Assembly (NCBI GenBank): GCA_040902445.1
Contig: JBBDXJ010000087.1
Location: 1 to 40,930, forward strand
DNA: 40,930 nt
Reading direction: 5' to 3'
Origin: Chryseosolibacter sp040902445
GTDB taxonomy: Bacteria; Bacteroidota; Bacteroidia; Cytophagales; Cyclobacteriaceae
Below the pieces are notes generated by a model. It was given only the letters and a program-made list of their open reading frames with translations. It did not search any database and was not told the origin of the DNA. Positions within the stretch are counted from its first letter, which is position 1. Each line of letters opens with the position of its first letter. Of this stretch, positions 1 to 9,220 are shown piece by piece. Both the position numbers and the translations under genes were made by a program.

Positions 1-340
1 TTAATTTAATCACACCCTAACATTGTAAGAATTCAGACCGTTTATTTTTAGACTATAAAAATACTTGCGTTCTCAAATTAAGGCAACAAGCGTTGCGTGA
101 AGAGAGGTATTTCGGCATAAAACAATTTCAGACGATGGTTGCATCAAAACCTTATTACCTTAGTAACATATAAATTATTAACTACTCCAACCTTATTGCC
201 TTATTAGACTGCGGGTTGAAATAGAGAATCACACCCTGAAGTCCAAATGCAATTTTTCTGAGATTCACTGTGTCAGCTTTCAACATTTCAAGATCGATGT
301 TTTTTCAGAGTAGGGGTAATAGTGTTGGAAGGTTTCCAAA
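1..340. other. Intergenic region with one dispersed repeat
   Basis: No gene is recognised here. The stretch lies downstream of the sugar dehydrogenase stop at 341. It holds a dispersed AAGGTAATAAGG-type repeat at 146-209, listed separately. A 34-codon open stretch on the minus strand (286 to 182) ends inside that repeat and matches nothing I recognise. The phrase AATCACACCCT occurs twice (near 7 and near 227). I see no convincing terminator for the upstream gene. Confidence 0.5.
146..209 (-). repeat. Dispersed AAGGTAATAAGG repeat, copy 1
   Basis: Read on the minus strand, this stretch runs from a TAATAAGG-type half through a TAGTTAATA spacer to GTTACTAAGGTAATAAGG. The same layout, in the opposite orientation, is at 13078-13130, and shorter copies lie at 12906-12967 and 26281-26300. 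It does not encode an enzyme and looks like a small non-autonomous or regulatory repeat. Its role is unknown. Confidence 0.6.
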
Positions 341-3049
341 TCAATCAAAACTGATATGCCACAGATCCAGGGTGTTCCATATCTCGGCTTTTACCTCACC
401 GGTATCTTTATATACAAAGTAAATATCATGGGTTCCGAAAACTGGTTGCAGATTGCTTTTCGTTGTTTTCAGGGGAACGTTCTTTTTTGTTGCATCGGTT
501 TCGGGATTGCGTTTCTCCGCGTCAAAAGCTGCCGCGCTTATCACCGGACCTGTAACCGCATCAAGGTGTAATTCGATCTTTCCGGAAACAGATGAGGATA
601 CTTCATAGGTAACGCTCTTCAGTTGTGATAGATCAATTTCAGCAAAAGCAATATAGGCACCGGATTTTGTAAACTTCACTACTTCATCATTCACCTTGGA
701 TACATCCTTATCGTCGTCACAATTGACCGCTTTAAGTTTCGAATTGCGGATCACGAAATTCTGTTGTGCAGTCAGTGGCCCGATGCTATCTCCGCCATGG
801 TCCCGGTATGCGACCTGTAAAACGTAAGTCCCCGTGCTGTCCTTCCCAGGAACAAAGTTACCTTTCAGCGGTAATTGACTATTTGAATCCTGCCGTCCGA
901 GGCTGAGAATGTATTTAACCATTTCCGCTGTCTCCTCTGTGGTGAGTTGCGGGTGAGCAGACATAGCAGTTTCGCCCCAGTTTCCACTTGCGCCTTTGAT
1001 GATCTTTTCAGAAAGTATGTTGGCGGCATCGGGATCGTCCTTGTAGCGCACGGCAATTTTTTCATAGCTAGGTCCGATTGAAGTTTCCTGCTGGTGATGG
1101 CATGCCTTGCAATCACTCTGGTTGATCAACTCCATTCCACCAAAGAACTGTATCGGACCAGCATCATCGCTTTGAAGCGCTTTTTGAAGATCAGCATAGT
1201 CTTTTGTATAATTCAATATTACCGTAACTTCATCAGCAGGTATACCTGCACCAAGCGTGCCATCTTCTTTGTCCCTTACCTTCACCTCATATTGAAATGG
1301 TTTGCCTGGCCAATAGAATGATTTATTTCCTTTGGCTTCAAGACCAATTTCAGCCATTTCATTTCCCACGCGCACTTCAATGTCGGCAGTAGAAGATTGC
1401 CCCTGGGGATCAATGACTTTCAGTGTGACCTTGTAGGTACCGGGTTGTGTGAAAGTATACTGTGTTGTTTTTCCGGATGCCTGGGTTCCGGCTTTTTCAT
1501 CGGTCACCCACAAAAAATCAAGTTCATCTTTTTTATCGTAGTCGTATGACCGTGACGCCGAGAAGGTCACAGAAAGTGGGGCAGCCCCGGTGGTGTTATC
1601 CGCGTCGATAATTGCAACCGGAGCGCGATTACCTTCATTGTAATCGATGCGAACCAGTCTTGCATCCTTATTTTGCGAAAACCAAAACGTTCCGTACTCC
1701 AGCATATAGAGCGCGCCATCGGGTCCGAATTCGAGCTCGATGGGGTGATCAAATTTTGTGGAAGGCATGAACTTCTCGATACCAATCAGGTTTCCTTCCT
1801 TATCCATGGTGACAACATTTATCCAGTCGCGCATCCACTCGGCAATAAACAGTTTACCATCGTAGTGCTTCGGAAACTTTCGGCTGTTCTCCACCCATGC
1901 AGGTTTCTTATCGTAAAGGTCATCGTAATATACCGGGCCGATGACGGGGGATTTGCCACCCGTTCCCAAATGTTGAAAACGCGAGGACGTGTCGTAGGAA
2001 TACCATATGAATGCGGGTTGCGCGGGAGGAAGAACTTTATTTCCCGTATTATTTTTTGACTCATTTACCAGGCGTTGAGGATCGAAGAAAGGTCCGATCT
2101 TTTCAGTTTCAAAATCAAAATCTGTATAGGGTTGATTATCCCCCGCGAAATAGGGCCATCCAAAAAAACCCGCGTGTCTGGCCTGGTGAAACTCATCGTA
2201 GCTGATCGGACCTCGTGAAGGATTATCTTCCGTGTTTTGTCCTACATCACCCCAATACAGGTAACTGGTCTTTTGGTCTACCGCAATGCGATAGGGATTG
2301 CGGCACCCCATGGCGAAGATCTCAGGTTTTCCCTGCGAACCATCGCTCGGAAAAAGATTTCCGTCGGGTATGGAATAAGTACCATCGGCTTCAGGTTTAA
2401 TGCGAAGTATTTTTCCCCGGAAATCGTGTGTATTTGCCGCTGTGCGTTGGGCATCCCAGAATTCTCTTCCGGAACGCTCGTCGATTGAATTGTAATAGCC
2501 CGGGTTATGGGGATTGGTATTATCTCCGACAGATATATAAAGAGTTTTGTCAGGGCCAAAGGCAAGTGAGCCAGCGGAGTGACAACACTCCTTGCGCTGC
2601 GTGGGGATCTCAATCAATATTTTTTCAGAAGCCTGATCAAAACCAGAAGAACCAGTGAGCTTGAACCGCGAAACTCGCTGAATGGGTTTCTCGCCGGGAG
2701 GTGAGTAAAATAGGTAGATGAATTCGTTGGTTATAAAATCCGGGTCGAGCGTGAGTCCTAATAAACCATCCTCCAGGTCGTGGAACACATTCAATTTGGC
2801 AAGCTGCGTAACCTGATTCTGTTTATTCTCGAAAAGTTTAATCGCCCCCTTGCGTTCAACGAACAAAATATTTCCATTGGGAAGAACGGCCAGCTCCATT
2901 GGTTCATCCAGGCCTGACAGCAAAACGTTTTTTTGAAAACGATTTTCTTCCGGGGTGCTCTTTCCTTTTTTGGTTCGGTTGATGAAGACAATTGCCAGTG
3001 CGCCCACTATTACTATGATCCCCAGTCCAAAAATGATATTTCTGACCAT
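341..3049 (-). CDS. PQQ-type sugar dehydrogenase with PKD, cytochrome c and C-terminal CBM-like domain
   Basis: A 902-residue membrane-anchored periplasmic protein. Residues 5-23 form one hydrophobic anchor. Residues about 40-470 are a glucose/sorbosone dehydrogenase-type beta-propeller. A PKD domain follows at about 475-562 (it opens NRAPVAIIDA). A class I cytochrome c domain carries the haem motif CKACH near residue 647. The last 150 residues look like a CBM6-type sugar-binding sandwich. Family knowledge: such proteins oxidise aldoses or polyols with PQQ and pass electrons to haem. The substrate is not readable. An alternative is the ThuA-associated, glycan-binding branch of this family, which need not be a dehydrogenase. 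It is the last gene of the minus-strand block, 82 bases after the dehydrogenase at 3132-4121. Confidence 0.85.
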   Translation of the reverse strand: MVRNIIFGLGIIVIVGALAIVFINRTKKGKSTPEENRFQKNVLLSGLDEPMELAVLPNGNILFVERKGAIKLFENKQNQVTQLAKLNVFHDLEDGLLGLTLDPDFITNEFIYLFYSPPGEKPIQRVSRFKLTGSSGFDQASEKILIEIPTQRKECCHSAGSLAFGPDKTLYISVGDNTNPHNPGYYNSIDERSGREFWDAQRTAANTHDFRGKILRIKPEADGTYSIPDGNLFPSDGSQGKPEIFAMGCRNPYRIAVDQKTSYLYWGDVGQNTEDNPSRGPISYDEFHQARHAGFFGWPYFAGDNQPYTDFDFETEKIGPFFDPQRLVNESKNNTGNKVLPPAQPAFIWYSYDTSSRFQHLGTGGKSPVIGPVYYDDLYDKKPAWVENSRKFPKHYDGKLFIAEWMRDWINVVTMDKEGNLIGIEKFMPSTKFDHPIELEFGPDGALYMLEYGTFWFSQNKDARLVRIDYNEGNRAPVAIIDADNTTGAAPLSVTFSASRSYDYDKKDELDFLWVTDEKAGTQASGKTTQYTFTQPGTYKVTLKVIDPQGQSSTADIEVRVGNEMAEIGLEAKGNKSFYWPGKPFQYEVKVRDKEDGTLGAGIPADEVTVILNYTKDYADLQKALQSDDAGPIQFFGGMELINQSDCKACHHQQETSIGPSYEKIAVRYKDDPDAANILSEKIIKGASGNWGETAMSAHPQLTTEETAEMVKYILSLGRQDSNSQLPLKGNFVPGKDSTGTYVLQVAYRDHGGDSIGPLTAQQNFVIRNSKLKAVNCDDDKDVSKVNDEVVKFTKSGAYIAFAEIDLSQLKSVTYEVSSSVSGKIELHLDAVTGPVISAAAFDAEKRNPETDATKKNVPLKTTKSNLQPVFGTHDIYFVYKDTGEVKAEIWNTLDLWHISFD

Positions 3050-3131
3050 AATATTAGATACTTACTCGTGTTAACGGCGCCTGGTTAAAATTAACTGGCG
3101 AAAAATGCTCACATATTTATTAAGATACAAT

Positions 3132-4121
3132 TCATATTCCCACTTCATTCACGGCTGGCGCGCCGTTTTCCCAACAGTCCAGGTTATAGCAGGTGGTCTC
3201 AGCAATTTCCGTCAGCGCTTCGTGAGTTAAAAAAGCCTGGTGGCTGGTGATGAGCACGTTTTGAAAGGTCATCAGACGGGCAATGACGTCATCCTGTAGT
3301 ATGTGTTCGGAGTGATCTTCAAAGAACAGACCTTGTTCCTCTTCGTAGACATCGATTCCCAGATAGCCGATTTTTCCGGTCTTCAATGCCGTGATCACAT
3401 CTTTGGTATTGACCAAACCTCCGCGGCTCGTGTTGACCAGCATCACCCCGGTCTTCATAAGATCAATACGTGTTTTATTTATGATATAGCGTGATTCGGT
3501 TGTCAAAGGAAGGTGAAGTGTTATGATATTTGATTGTTTCAATAATGTAGTGATGTCCGTATACTGTACGTTGTAACTAGTCTTGATTTCTTCGTTTTGG
3601 TGTGTATCAAACGCCAGGATTTTACAGTTGAATCCGTGGAGTATACGCGCTACAACGCGGCCGATCTTTCCGGTGCCTATGATGCCCGCGGTTTTACCTG
3701 ACATATCAAATCCGGTGAGTCCATCCAGTGAAAAATTCATATCGCGCACCCGGTTGTGGGCCCTGACTATTTTGCGGTTCAGGGCCAGCATTAAGGCGAT
3801 GGTATGCTCCGCAATTGCTGCAGGAGAATACTCGGGCACGCGGGCGACCTTTATTCCCAGTCGGCGAGCCTCATTCAGATCTACATGATTAAATCCTGCA
3901 GAACGCAACGCCAAATATTTTACGCCTGCTTCATTCAGATTTCTAAGCACTGATGCGGATGCGTCGTCGTTTACGAAAATACAAACAGCTTCACAGCCCT
4001 GCGCTAAACTCGCTGTGTCTGGTGTAAGCCTGGTGTCCAGCAAGCGTAATTTGTGGTGCGCCATGGCCTTTTCAAGGGCTTCTCGTTCAAATTTTCGTGT
4101 GCTGTAGGTCAATACTTCCAT
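3132..4121 (-). CDS. ldhA: D-2-hydroxyacid dehydrogenase (D-lactate dehydrogenase-like)
   Basis: A 329-residue cytosolic NAD-dependent enzyme, the normal length for the fermentative D-lactate dehydrogenase family. The NAD-binding GTGKIG motif is at residues 149-154. The catalytic triad fits Arg233 (NTSRGG), Glu260 (DVYEEE) and His294 (TSHQAF). Known reaction: pyruvate to D-lactate, or reduction of related 2-oxoacids. The start lies only six bases after the stop of the truncated patatin, so the two were probably one transcript. Its place beside sugar-oxidation genes would suit disposal of pyruvate or lactate, but that is inference. The gene symbol is given by family resemblance only. Confidence 0.85.
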   Translation of the reverse strand: MEVLTYSTRKFEREALEKAMAHHKLRLLDTRLTPDTASLAQGCEAVCIFVNDDASASVLRNLNEAGVKYLALRSAGFNHVDLNEARRLGIKVARVPEYSPAAIAEHTIALMLALNRKIVRAHNRVRDMNFSLDGLTGFDMSGKTAGIIGTGKIGRVVARILHGFNCKILAFDTHQNEEIKTSYNVQYTDITTLLKQSNIITLHLPLTTESRYIINKTRIDLMKTGVMLVNTSRGGLVNTKDVITALKTGKIGYLGIDVYEEEQGLFFEDHSEHILQDDVIARLMTFQNVLITSHQAFLTHEALTEIAETTCYNLDCWENGAPAVNEVGI

Positions 4122-4127
4122 GTTTGA

Positions 4128-4385
4128 TTATTTACCAAGGTTTTTCTCCTTGCTATCATAACCGAGTGCGACGGCTAGTGCGGCAATGGCGCCCGCAGAT
4201 GTTCCGCCAACTTTTTCAATATTGCCTATCATTTCTTTTTCCTCCAGGTATCTGATCGCGCCTGCATAAGCAATCCTTTTTATGCCAGCGCAATCCAAAA
4301 CAAGGTTTTTACAACATTGTCCGGCAACGACGTGAATGCATAATAAAAAACAGGTACAGATCACCAGTGATAAAATAGGGCGCAT
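4128..4385 (-). pseudogene. Truncated patatin-like phospholipase, N-terminal piece
   Basis: An 85-residue fragment. It begins with a signal peptide (residues 1-22), then has the patatin opening NLVLDCAGIKRIAYAGAI (an oxyanion-type region; the canonical GGG is changed to CAG) and the nucleophile elbow GGTSAG at about residues 60-65. It stops twenty residues later. Active patatins need a downstream Asp in a DGG/DGA motif and run to about 300 residues, so this piece lacks half of its catalytic dyad. The stop is immediately followed by the ldhA start, which suggests a deletion joined the two. A remodelled small secreted protein cannot be excluded. Confidence 0.7.
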
Positions 4386-4477
4386 GATTCGAAACTGAGT
4401 TTATTAAAAAAATCGGACAAACATAAAGATCCCGCAAAGGTAAATTTTTTTCAGGTGACATGGGATAGGATTCATCG

Positions 4478-4632
4478 CCGTCTCCATTTCATTGCATTGT
4501 TTTTCAGTTATTGTCTTTCGCACTTCGTTGCACGGGGGTCCTTCCCTCCTGCGCTAAGCTACGGCGGGCGCGGCGTTCCGCGCATGCACCGCACAAACCG
4601 TCACTCAGGATGATGGTATGGCGGGGGGAGTG
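4478..4632 (+). repeat. Dispersed GC-rich repeat (module A), copy 1
   Basis: The stretch runs from GTCTCCATTTCATTGCATTG through GCACGGGGGTCCTTC to ACTCAGGATGATGG. The same order of blocks is at 26572-26702 and, inverted, at 34863-34995. Partial copies are at 17110-17170 and 38247-38305. This copy carries an extra insert near 4543-4583 with the phrase CGCTAAGCTACGGCGGGC, which is also found near 38214 and 40136. It fills the gap between the lipoprotein at 4647 and the patatin fragment. Confidence 0.7.
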
Positions 4633-4646
4633 AAGGCGCTTCGCAA

Positions 4647-6494
4647 CTAACGGTAATTAACTTCGACGAGGTAATCAGACCCGGGCCTGACCATTACCCA
4701 TGCATATTCAAAACCTTTGAGAGATTTAACCGCATAAGGGTAATCCTTGCTATCAATTGTCACGGTGTCAATTTTCTTTCCATTAAACGCGAAGGGAATA
4801 AGACACGTAAGCCGGCTATCATGTTTCAGAGACGAATTGATCTCAAAGGTCAACTTGTTGTCAGACCATGTGTGATCCGTAAATGTCGCTTCATCTTTTA
4901 CTTTCAGAAACTCCAAGAGTTGAAGCTCTGTCCAGACCGGCACTCCTTTGCTTGCTGCGTAGTCCAGGGCCTTCATCAGCGGAATTTTCGAAAAGAAATA
5001 TTCATTGTTGTGCGCTCTCACGCTGATGGTAGAATATACTTCATGATCCAGGCTCCGGTCCATCAGGCCTTTAAAGGCATTGTAATATCCATCCTGGTCT
5101 TTGTGTTCCATGTATTGCTGATCATAGACATTGTTGAGCTGCTGATAGATATTGATGATCCTGCCATTTACATCAGCAAATTTCATGGCAAGTCCCGTAC
5201 CCGTATAGTTACCCTGGTTGGTTCCGAATTCGCCAAGGAAATGCCCGTGTTTTGACCCATTGTCGTAGTGCGCATAATTGCAGTCCAATCCAACACCGTT
5301 AATCTCCTCAATTCTTGCCTGCGCGGCAAAATCCCTACTACCATCCGGATTTTTTCCTACCCACACAAACCAGTGGTTGGTCACGGTTTCCATTGAAGGT
5401 ATTCCGTATGTCACCTTTAACTCATTAAGCAAGGTTTTATAGACACTGTCCATGGTGTTCCAGTCGGGGTCGACTGCCTGTTTGGTGTCATCGGGATGAC
5501 CGGAGATCTCAAAACCCTTCTTAGTCCATGTGTCGACCCATTCCTTTGAAACAAACTCCACTTCCTTAATATATAGAGTCATCTTTGACCCCTTGCCAGC
5601 CACGTCCTGAAATTGTGGTGTAAACTCAACCTCTTTGGAATCTTCGCCGTCATTATTCAGTGTAACCACACATTTCGATGTGTCAGGAAAATACCAGAAC
5701 CTGGGAATCGGTCTTTTTTGCGTGCTCAAATTTTCGATACAATGTGATAATAGGCGCATCTGTTCATCCGCCTGATTGAGTGTATTTTTTGCCGGGTTGA
5801 CCCATCCGCCGGTAAACAGATCCATCGCGCGTATGCCCAGAATGCCATCCATTTCCTCACCAGCGTGTTTGTAGTTTCCCTGGCGCGTATAAACAATACT
5901 TTTCGGAAGGTTGTACAAAAATGCTATAGCCTTACCGTGACCATGATCACTGCTTACTACAGCCGGCAAATTAGTTGCAGTATTCGCGTCAGTAAACAAG
6001 GCCGCGATGGTCCGACCCCCTGAAATATTGTATTTGTCGGCGTCGCCATGGAATTGCATAGTTTCTGTTGTGATACCTTTACCTGCTTCTGTATTTCCAT
6101 CCACAGCAAGATAGCCTTCGCTCACCACGCCGTCCGCATTAGAAATTCCAAAGAGCGAACTCAGTTTCTTATCAGGGCGAAATGCTATAAGGTTTCCGCC
6201 TTCGCTTACATATTCTGTAAGCATTTTTTGTTCCGGAGCATTGACGAGGGTTTCGGCAAGTATGACTATGTCGAATCCTGCGAGGTATTCTGGTGTTACC
6301 TTTGAAGCCCCGAGCGAATCGATCTTGAAATCGTTAAAGCCTTCCGTCTTAAGAATTTCGCCGGTGTACAGTCCGAAATTATCCTGGCTGGCCAACAGCA
6401 GGATCGGCGATGATCCGCGCGGTGTTTGGGTACAACTGGTCGCGGCGAATGCCGCAGAAAAAATCATTACAAAAATTAAAATCCGATGGTTCAT
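4647..6494 (-). CDS. Lipoprotein with class I amidotransferase-like and degenerate NodB-like domains
   Basis: A 615-residue exported lipoprotein; the lipobox Cys follows AAFAATS at about residue 21. Residues 30-220 look like a flavodoxin or ThuA/amidotransferase-like fold, as in beta-galactosidase trimerisation domains (GFDIVILAET). Residues about 275-520 resemble polysaccharide deacetylases. The usual metal-binding TFDDG is here LNNDGED, and the usual HxxxH region reads SGHPDDT. One of the paired aspartates is therefore lost and catalysis is doubtful. The C-terminal 90 residues are beta-rich. The start codon abuts the stop of the GH30 fusion with no spacer, so translation is probably coupled. 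Precise function is unknown. Confidence 0.65.
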   Translation of the reverse strand: MNHRILIFVMIFSAAFAATSCTQTPRGSSPILLLASQDNFGLYTGEILKTEGFNDFKIDSLGASKVTPEYLAGFDIVILAETLVNAPEQKMLTEYVSEGGNLIAFRPDKKLSSLFGISNADGVVSEGYLAVDGNTEAGKGITTETMQFHGDADKYNISGGRTIAALFTDANTATNLPAVVSSDHGHGKAIAFLYNLPKSIVYTRQGNYKHAGEEMDGILGIRAMDLFTGGWVNPAKNTLNQADEQMRLLSHCIENLSTQKRPIPRFWYFPDTSKCVVTLNNDGEDSKEVEFTPQFQDVAGKGSKMTLYIKEVEFVSKEWVDTWTKKGFEISGHPDDTKQAVDPDWNTMDSVYKTLLNELKVTYGIPSMETVTNHWFVWVGKNPDGSRDFAAQARIEEINGVGLDCNYAHYDNGSKHGHFLGEFGTNQGNYTGTGLAMKFADVNGRIINIYQQLNNVYDQQYMEHKDQDGYYNAFKGLMDRSLDHEVYSTISVRAHNNEYFFSKIPLMKALDYAASKGVPVWTELQLLEFLKVKDEATFTDHTWSDNKLTFEINSSLKHDSRLTCLIPFAFNGKKIDTVTIDSKDYPYAVKSLKGFEYAWVMVRPGSDYLVEVNYR

Positions 6495-9200
6495 TTATTT
6501 ACTTTCCGGTTGTGCTTCCAATAAGATCGTGTTGTAAATATCCCGGGCTTTGCGATAGCGCGCCCGCACTGTCTCCTGGTCATGGGTAAAATAGCGGCTC
6601 CATTCGCCGCCCGAAGCAGTCTTCTCCAGTACGTTGTCTATCCATCGAATAAAATATTGTGCATCTTCAGGGCTTGCCCGAACAGGTTTGTTGGCGATGG
6701 TTATATAAACCGGAGCTGAATGAGTTTGATGGCCATTCTCATCCATGCGTCGGACGCAGATCCAGCTACTCCTCGTGATCTCCGTATTTGCCTTCATCAT
6801 CAATGGTTCACCGGGTTTTGCAGTTCCGGAGATGGAGCCCAGAACCTTTCCGTTACTTACCAACTCTATCCGTCCCTTCAATTCTTTCGCTACGGTCCAT
6901 TTTGCCTGAACGGAAATTGATGTCTTGTTTTGAAATTTGATCTCATCACCCGGCGAGTAGTTCCCGTTTATTTTCATGTCGAGAAACTCATTGTGCCCGT
7001 TCCTTGACACAACGGTTCTTCCGTCCCGGATACCCTCTATCCATCGGCGATAGGTTAAAGGTTTATCCTTCACATTCACATAGGTCAACAAGGTGCCCAG
7101 TGGTTCATTGTCATTACAGGGATAGTCAGTTCCAGCCGCAAGGCCCAGCCTGAATCCGCAGTTCAATAATTTATAATACGCATTGATAGCAGCCTCACTA
7201 TCATAATTCCCGTTGTTAGGAGAATTAGTCGCATAAACGTCTTCGGAAATAAAATCCATAGTACCGAGCGCGGCCTCAACAGGGTATTCAACAGGGATAC
7301 AACAGTTCAATGAATTTTGAATCCTGTCATTCAAATACTGGAAATGACAAAATCCGCCGATAGCATCTTGTTTCCTTGACCATTCCAGGATCTTGTAGGG
7401 AGATTCGTCCCAGATCTGATGTGCTTCCTTCAAACCCAAAAGGACAAGATGGCCACCCAGCGCTTGATGTTCGAAAGCTGAGTACGTTGCATCCCAATGC
7501 CACTCCGCATCCCAATGGACTATGCGACCTGGTTTTGATTGCACAGCATCCTTTCCGCTAACTTTTGGCAGATCAGTCTTGCTGTAGAGAACTTCACCAT
7601 TGCCCATATCCGCCAGTACAGAAATGACCGATAGATCATTTGGTTCCATCATTTCCAAAAGTTTGCTTTCGGGCAGTACTTCTTTTCCGCCGCAGTTCCG
7701 GTGTACATGGATATCACCTGCAAACCAACCGGAAGGTTCAGGTTTAGAAATTCCGATCGAACCTGCTTTCCTTTTCGCAGTAATACTGGTTAATGTAAAA
7801 ATGCAATTTGGCGGAATTGTCGTGTTGAATGCTTTATCGGACAGAACGATGTCATCACCTTTAAACACATTGTGAGTAGTGTTGGTGTAATACTTTTCAA
7901 AACGTCCCGTGGCCGGTAATCCCGTCATTGAAACATGAAGATTGACCGGACTATTTCGTTGATTGACACCTACGACGCTAATTTTTTGGGATGACGAATC
8001 ATAAAAAGCAACGGTGGACAGGCTGTCGCCCGCGTCGGAAATGAAAATTCGTCGCGCACCCGGAAGCACAAATTTCGAAACCTGCTGAATGGCGTAAAAG
8101 TTTTTGCGCGGGTGATAGGTTTTGGTTTCGGGAGCATAGGCGAGCATTCCCCAGTAACTGAAAGAAGAAGGAGCGTGATGTTCGTAATAACTGTCATAAC
8201 CTTCCCAGGCCAGGCCGGCGCGGGCGCCGTTCTTTAAGAGGTCGAGCAGAAAGCCAACGCTCTTGCTGGCAAAATCATAATTATATTCTCCCAATTTCCC
8301 GTCGTCACAACCATTGCACCATGCGTTCCATTCAGTGACCCAATAAGTGGATTGCGGGTAGGGTGAATTTTGAAGAAAATCTTTCAGTCCTTTATAATAG
8401 CCTCCATAACTGTGAACACCAAAATGCGCGATCCTCGACATTACAACCGGATCTTCCATTAATGCGGGCATAAATTCCTTTATTGCCTTACCGGTGTGGG
8501 CATTGTCCGGTGCAACGATGCGTATGCTTCCCATGATTCCCAGTGCGTCCATACGGTCTGTTAACTTCCGGATAATGCGCGCGTGTTGTTTGGCATCGAG
8601 ATGTGGTCCTTCGCTGTAATTGTGATGTTCCGATTCATTTGTCGGTGCAATAAGTCCGATCTTCAAATTCTTTGTTTTTATGGCATAGTGAAAAAATGAC
8701 AGGATCATTTCCACGTATTCATCTTCACTTTCCGCATTAATAACCTTGACACCCATCCACGGAGGTGCAAACCCCATAAAATTGATCATCAGGTTATCGG
8801 TGATGCCTCGCTTATTGAGATACCGTATCATATCCCACGCTTTTTGAAACTTCGGCGTTTCGTACAAGTTGTTGTAGTAATCCCAGTTGAATGTCAATGG
8901 ATCGTTGTTATCATTTTTCTCTTCCCATTTTTCCACGGTTTCAACGATAACTCTCCAGATGGTGGCATTCATTGAATCCAGCAAAAGATCCAGCGCAGGT
9001 TCGAGTTCTTTCCCGTTCCAGCTGCGCGTATTGGCATTGACACCAAAACCATCGATCTGCTGCATTTTTTTAGAGCCGTCTATTTTCAGCGAAATAGTTT
9101 CAGGATTATTTGTACGCTGACCAAAACTGCAGCTGATGCATGTAAGACTGAATAATACCAGCAAACCAGCACGGATATGGGATGTCATTTTTTGTTTCAA
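6495..9200 (-). CDS. Lipoprotein fusing a GH30-like glycosidase to a CehA/McbA-type PHP metallohydrolase
   Basis: A 901-residue protein exported by a lipoprotein signal (LFSLTCISC, Cys24). Residues about 35-475 are a GH30-like (beta/alpha)8 barrel plus beta sandwich: the opening IDGFGVNANTRSW, acid/base Glu189 in APTNESEHH, and nucleophile Glu290 in YWVTEWNAW. Residues about 490-800 are a PHP domain of the CehA/McbA type, with GDIHVH (495-500), GGFCHF and AAGTDYP as metal-binding motifs. A helical C-terminus follows. GH30 members include endo-beta-1,6-galactanases and glucosylceramidases; CehA/McbA enzymes hydrolyse esters or phosphate-type bonds. Joining them suggests two-step trimming of a decorated glycan. 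The gene sits 20 bases after the upstream helical protein and touches the downstream lipoprotein gene. The substrate is not determinable here. Confidence 0.8.
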   Translation of the reverse strand: MKQKMTSHIRAGLLVLFSLTCISCSFGQRTNNPETISLKIDGSKKMQQIDGFGVNANTRSWNGKELEPALDLLLDSMNATIWRVIVETVEKWEEKNDNNDPLTFNWDYYNNLYETPKFQKAWDMIRYLNKRGITDNLMINFMGFAPPWMGVKVINAESEDEYVEMILSFFHYAIKTKNLKIGLIAPTNESEHHNYSEGPHLDAKQHARIIRKLTDRMDALGIMGSIRIVAPDNAHTGKAIKEFMPALMEDPVVMSRIAHFGVHSYGGYYKGLKDFLQNSPYPQSTYWVTEWNAWCNGCDDGKLGEYNYDFASKSVGFLLDLLKNGARAGLAWEGYDSYYEHHAPSSFSYWGMLAYAPETKTYHPRKNFYAIQQVSKFVLPGARRIFISDAGDSLSTVAFYDSSSQKISVVGVNQRNSPVNLHVSMTGLPATGRFEKYYTNTTHNVFKGDDIVLSDKAFNTTIPPNCIFTLTSITAKRKAGSIGISKPEPSGWFAGDIHVHRNCGGKEVLPESKLLEMMEPNDLSVISVLADMGNGEVLYSKTDLPKVSGKDAVQSKPGRIVHWDAEWHWDATYSAFEHQALGGHLVLLGLKEAHQIWDESPYKILEWSRKQDAIGGFCHFQYLNDRIQNSLNCCIPVEYPVEAALGTMDFISEDVYATNSPNNGNYDSEAAINAYYKLLNCGFRLGLAAGTDYPCNDNEPLGTLLTYVNVKDKPLTYRRWIEGIRDGRTVVSRNGHNEFLDMKINGNYSPGDEIKFQNKTSISVQAKWTVAKELKGRIELVSNGKVLGSISGTAKPGEPLMMKANTEITRSSWICVRRMDENGHQTHSAPVYITIANKPVRASPEDAQYFIRWIDNVLEKTASGGEWSRYFTHDQETVRARYRKARDIYNTILLEAQPESK

Positions 9201-9220
9201 ATTTAGATTTTACGAAACTG

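Noticed and set aside
182..286. 34-codon minus-strand frame downstream of the sugar dehydrogenase
   Set aside because: No family resemblance; its last seven codons are the dispersed repeat, so it is probably not a gene.
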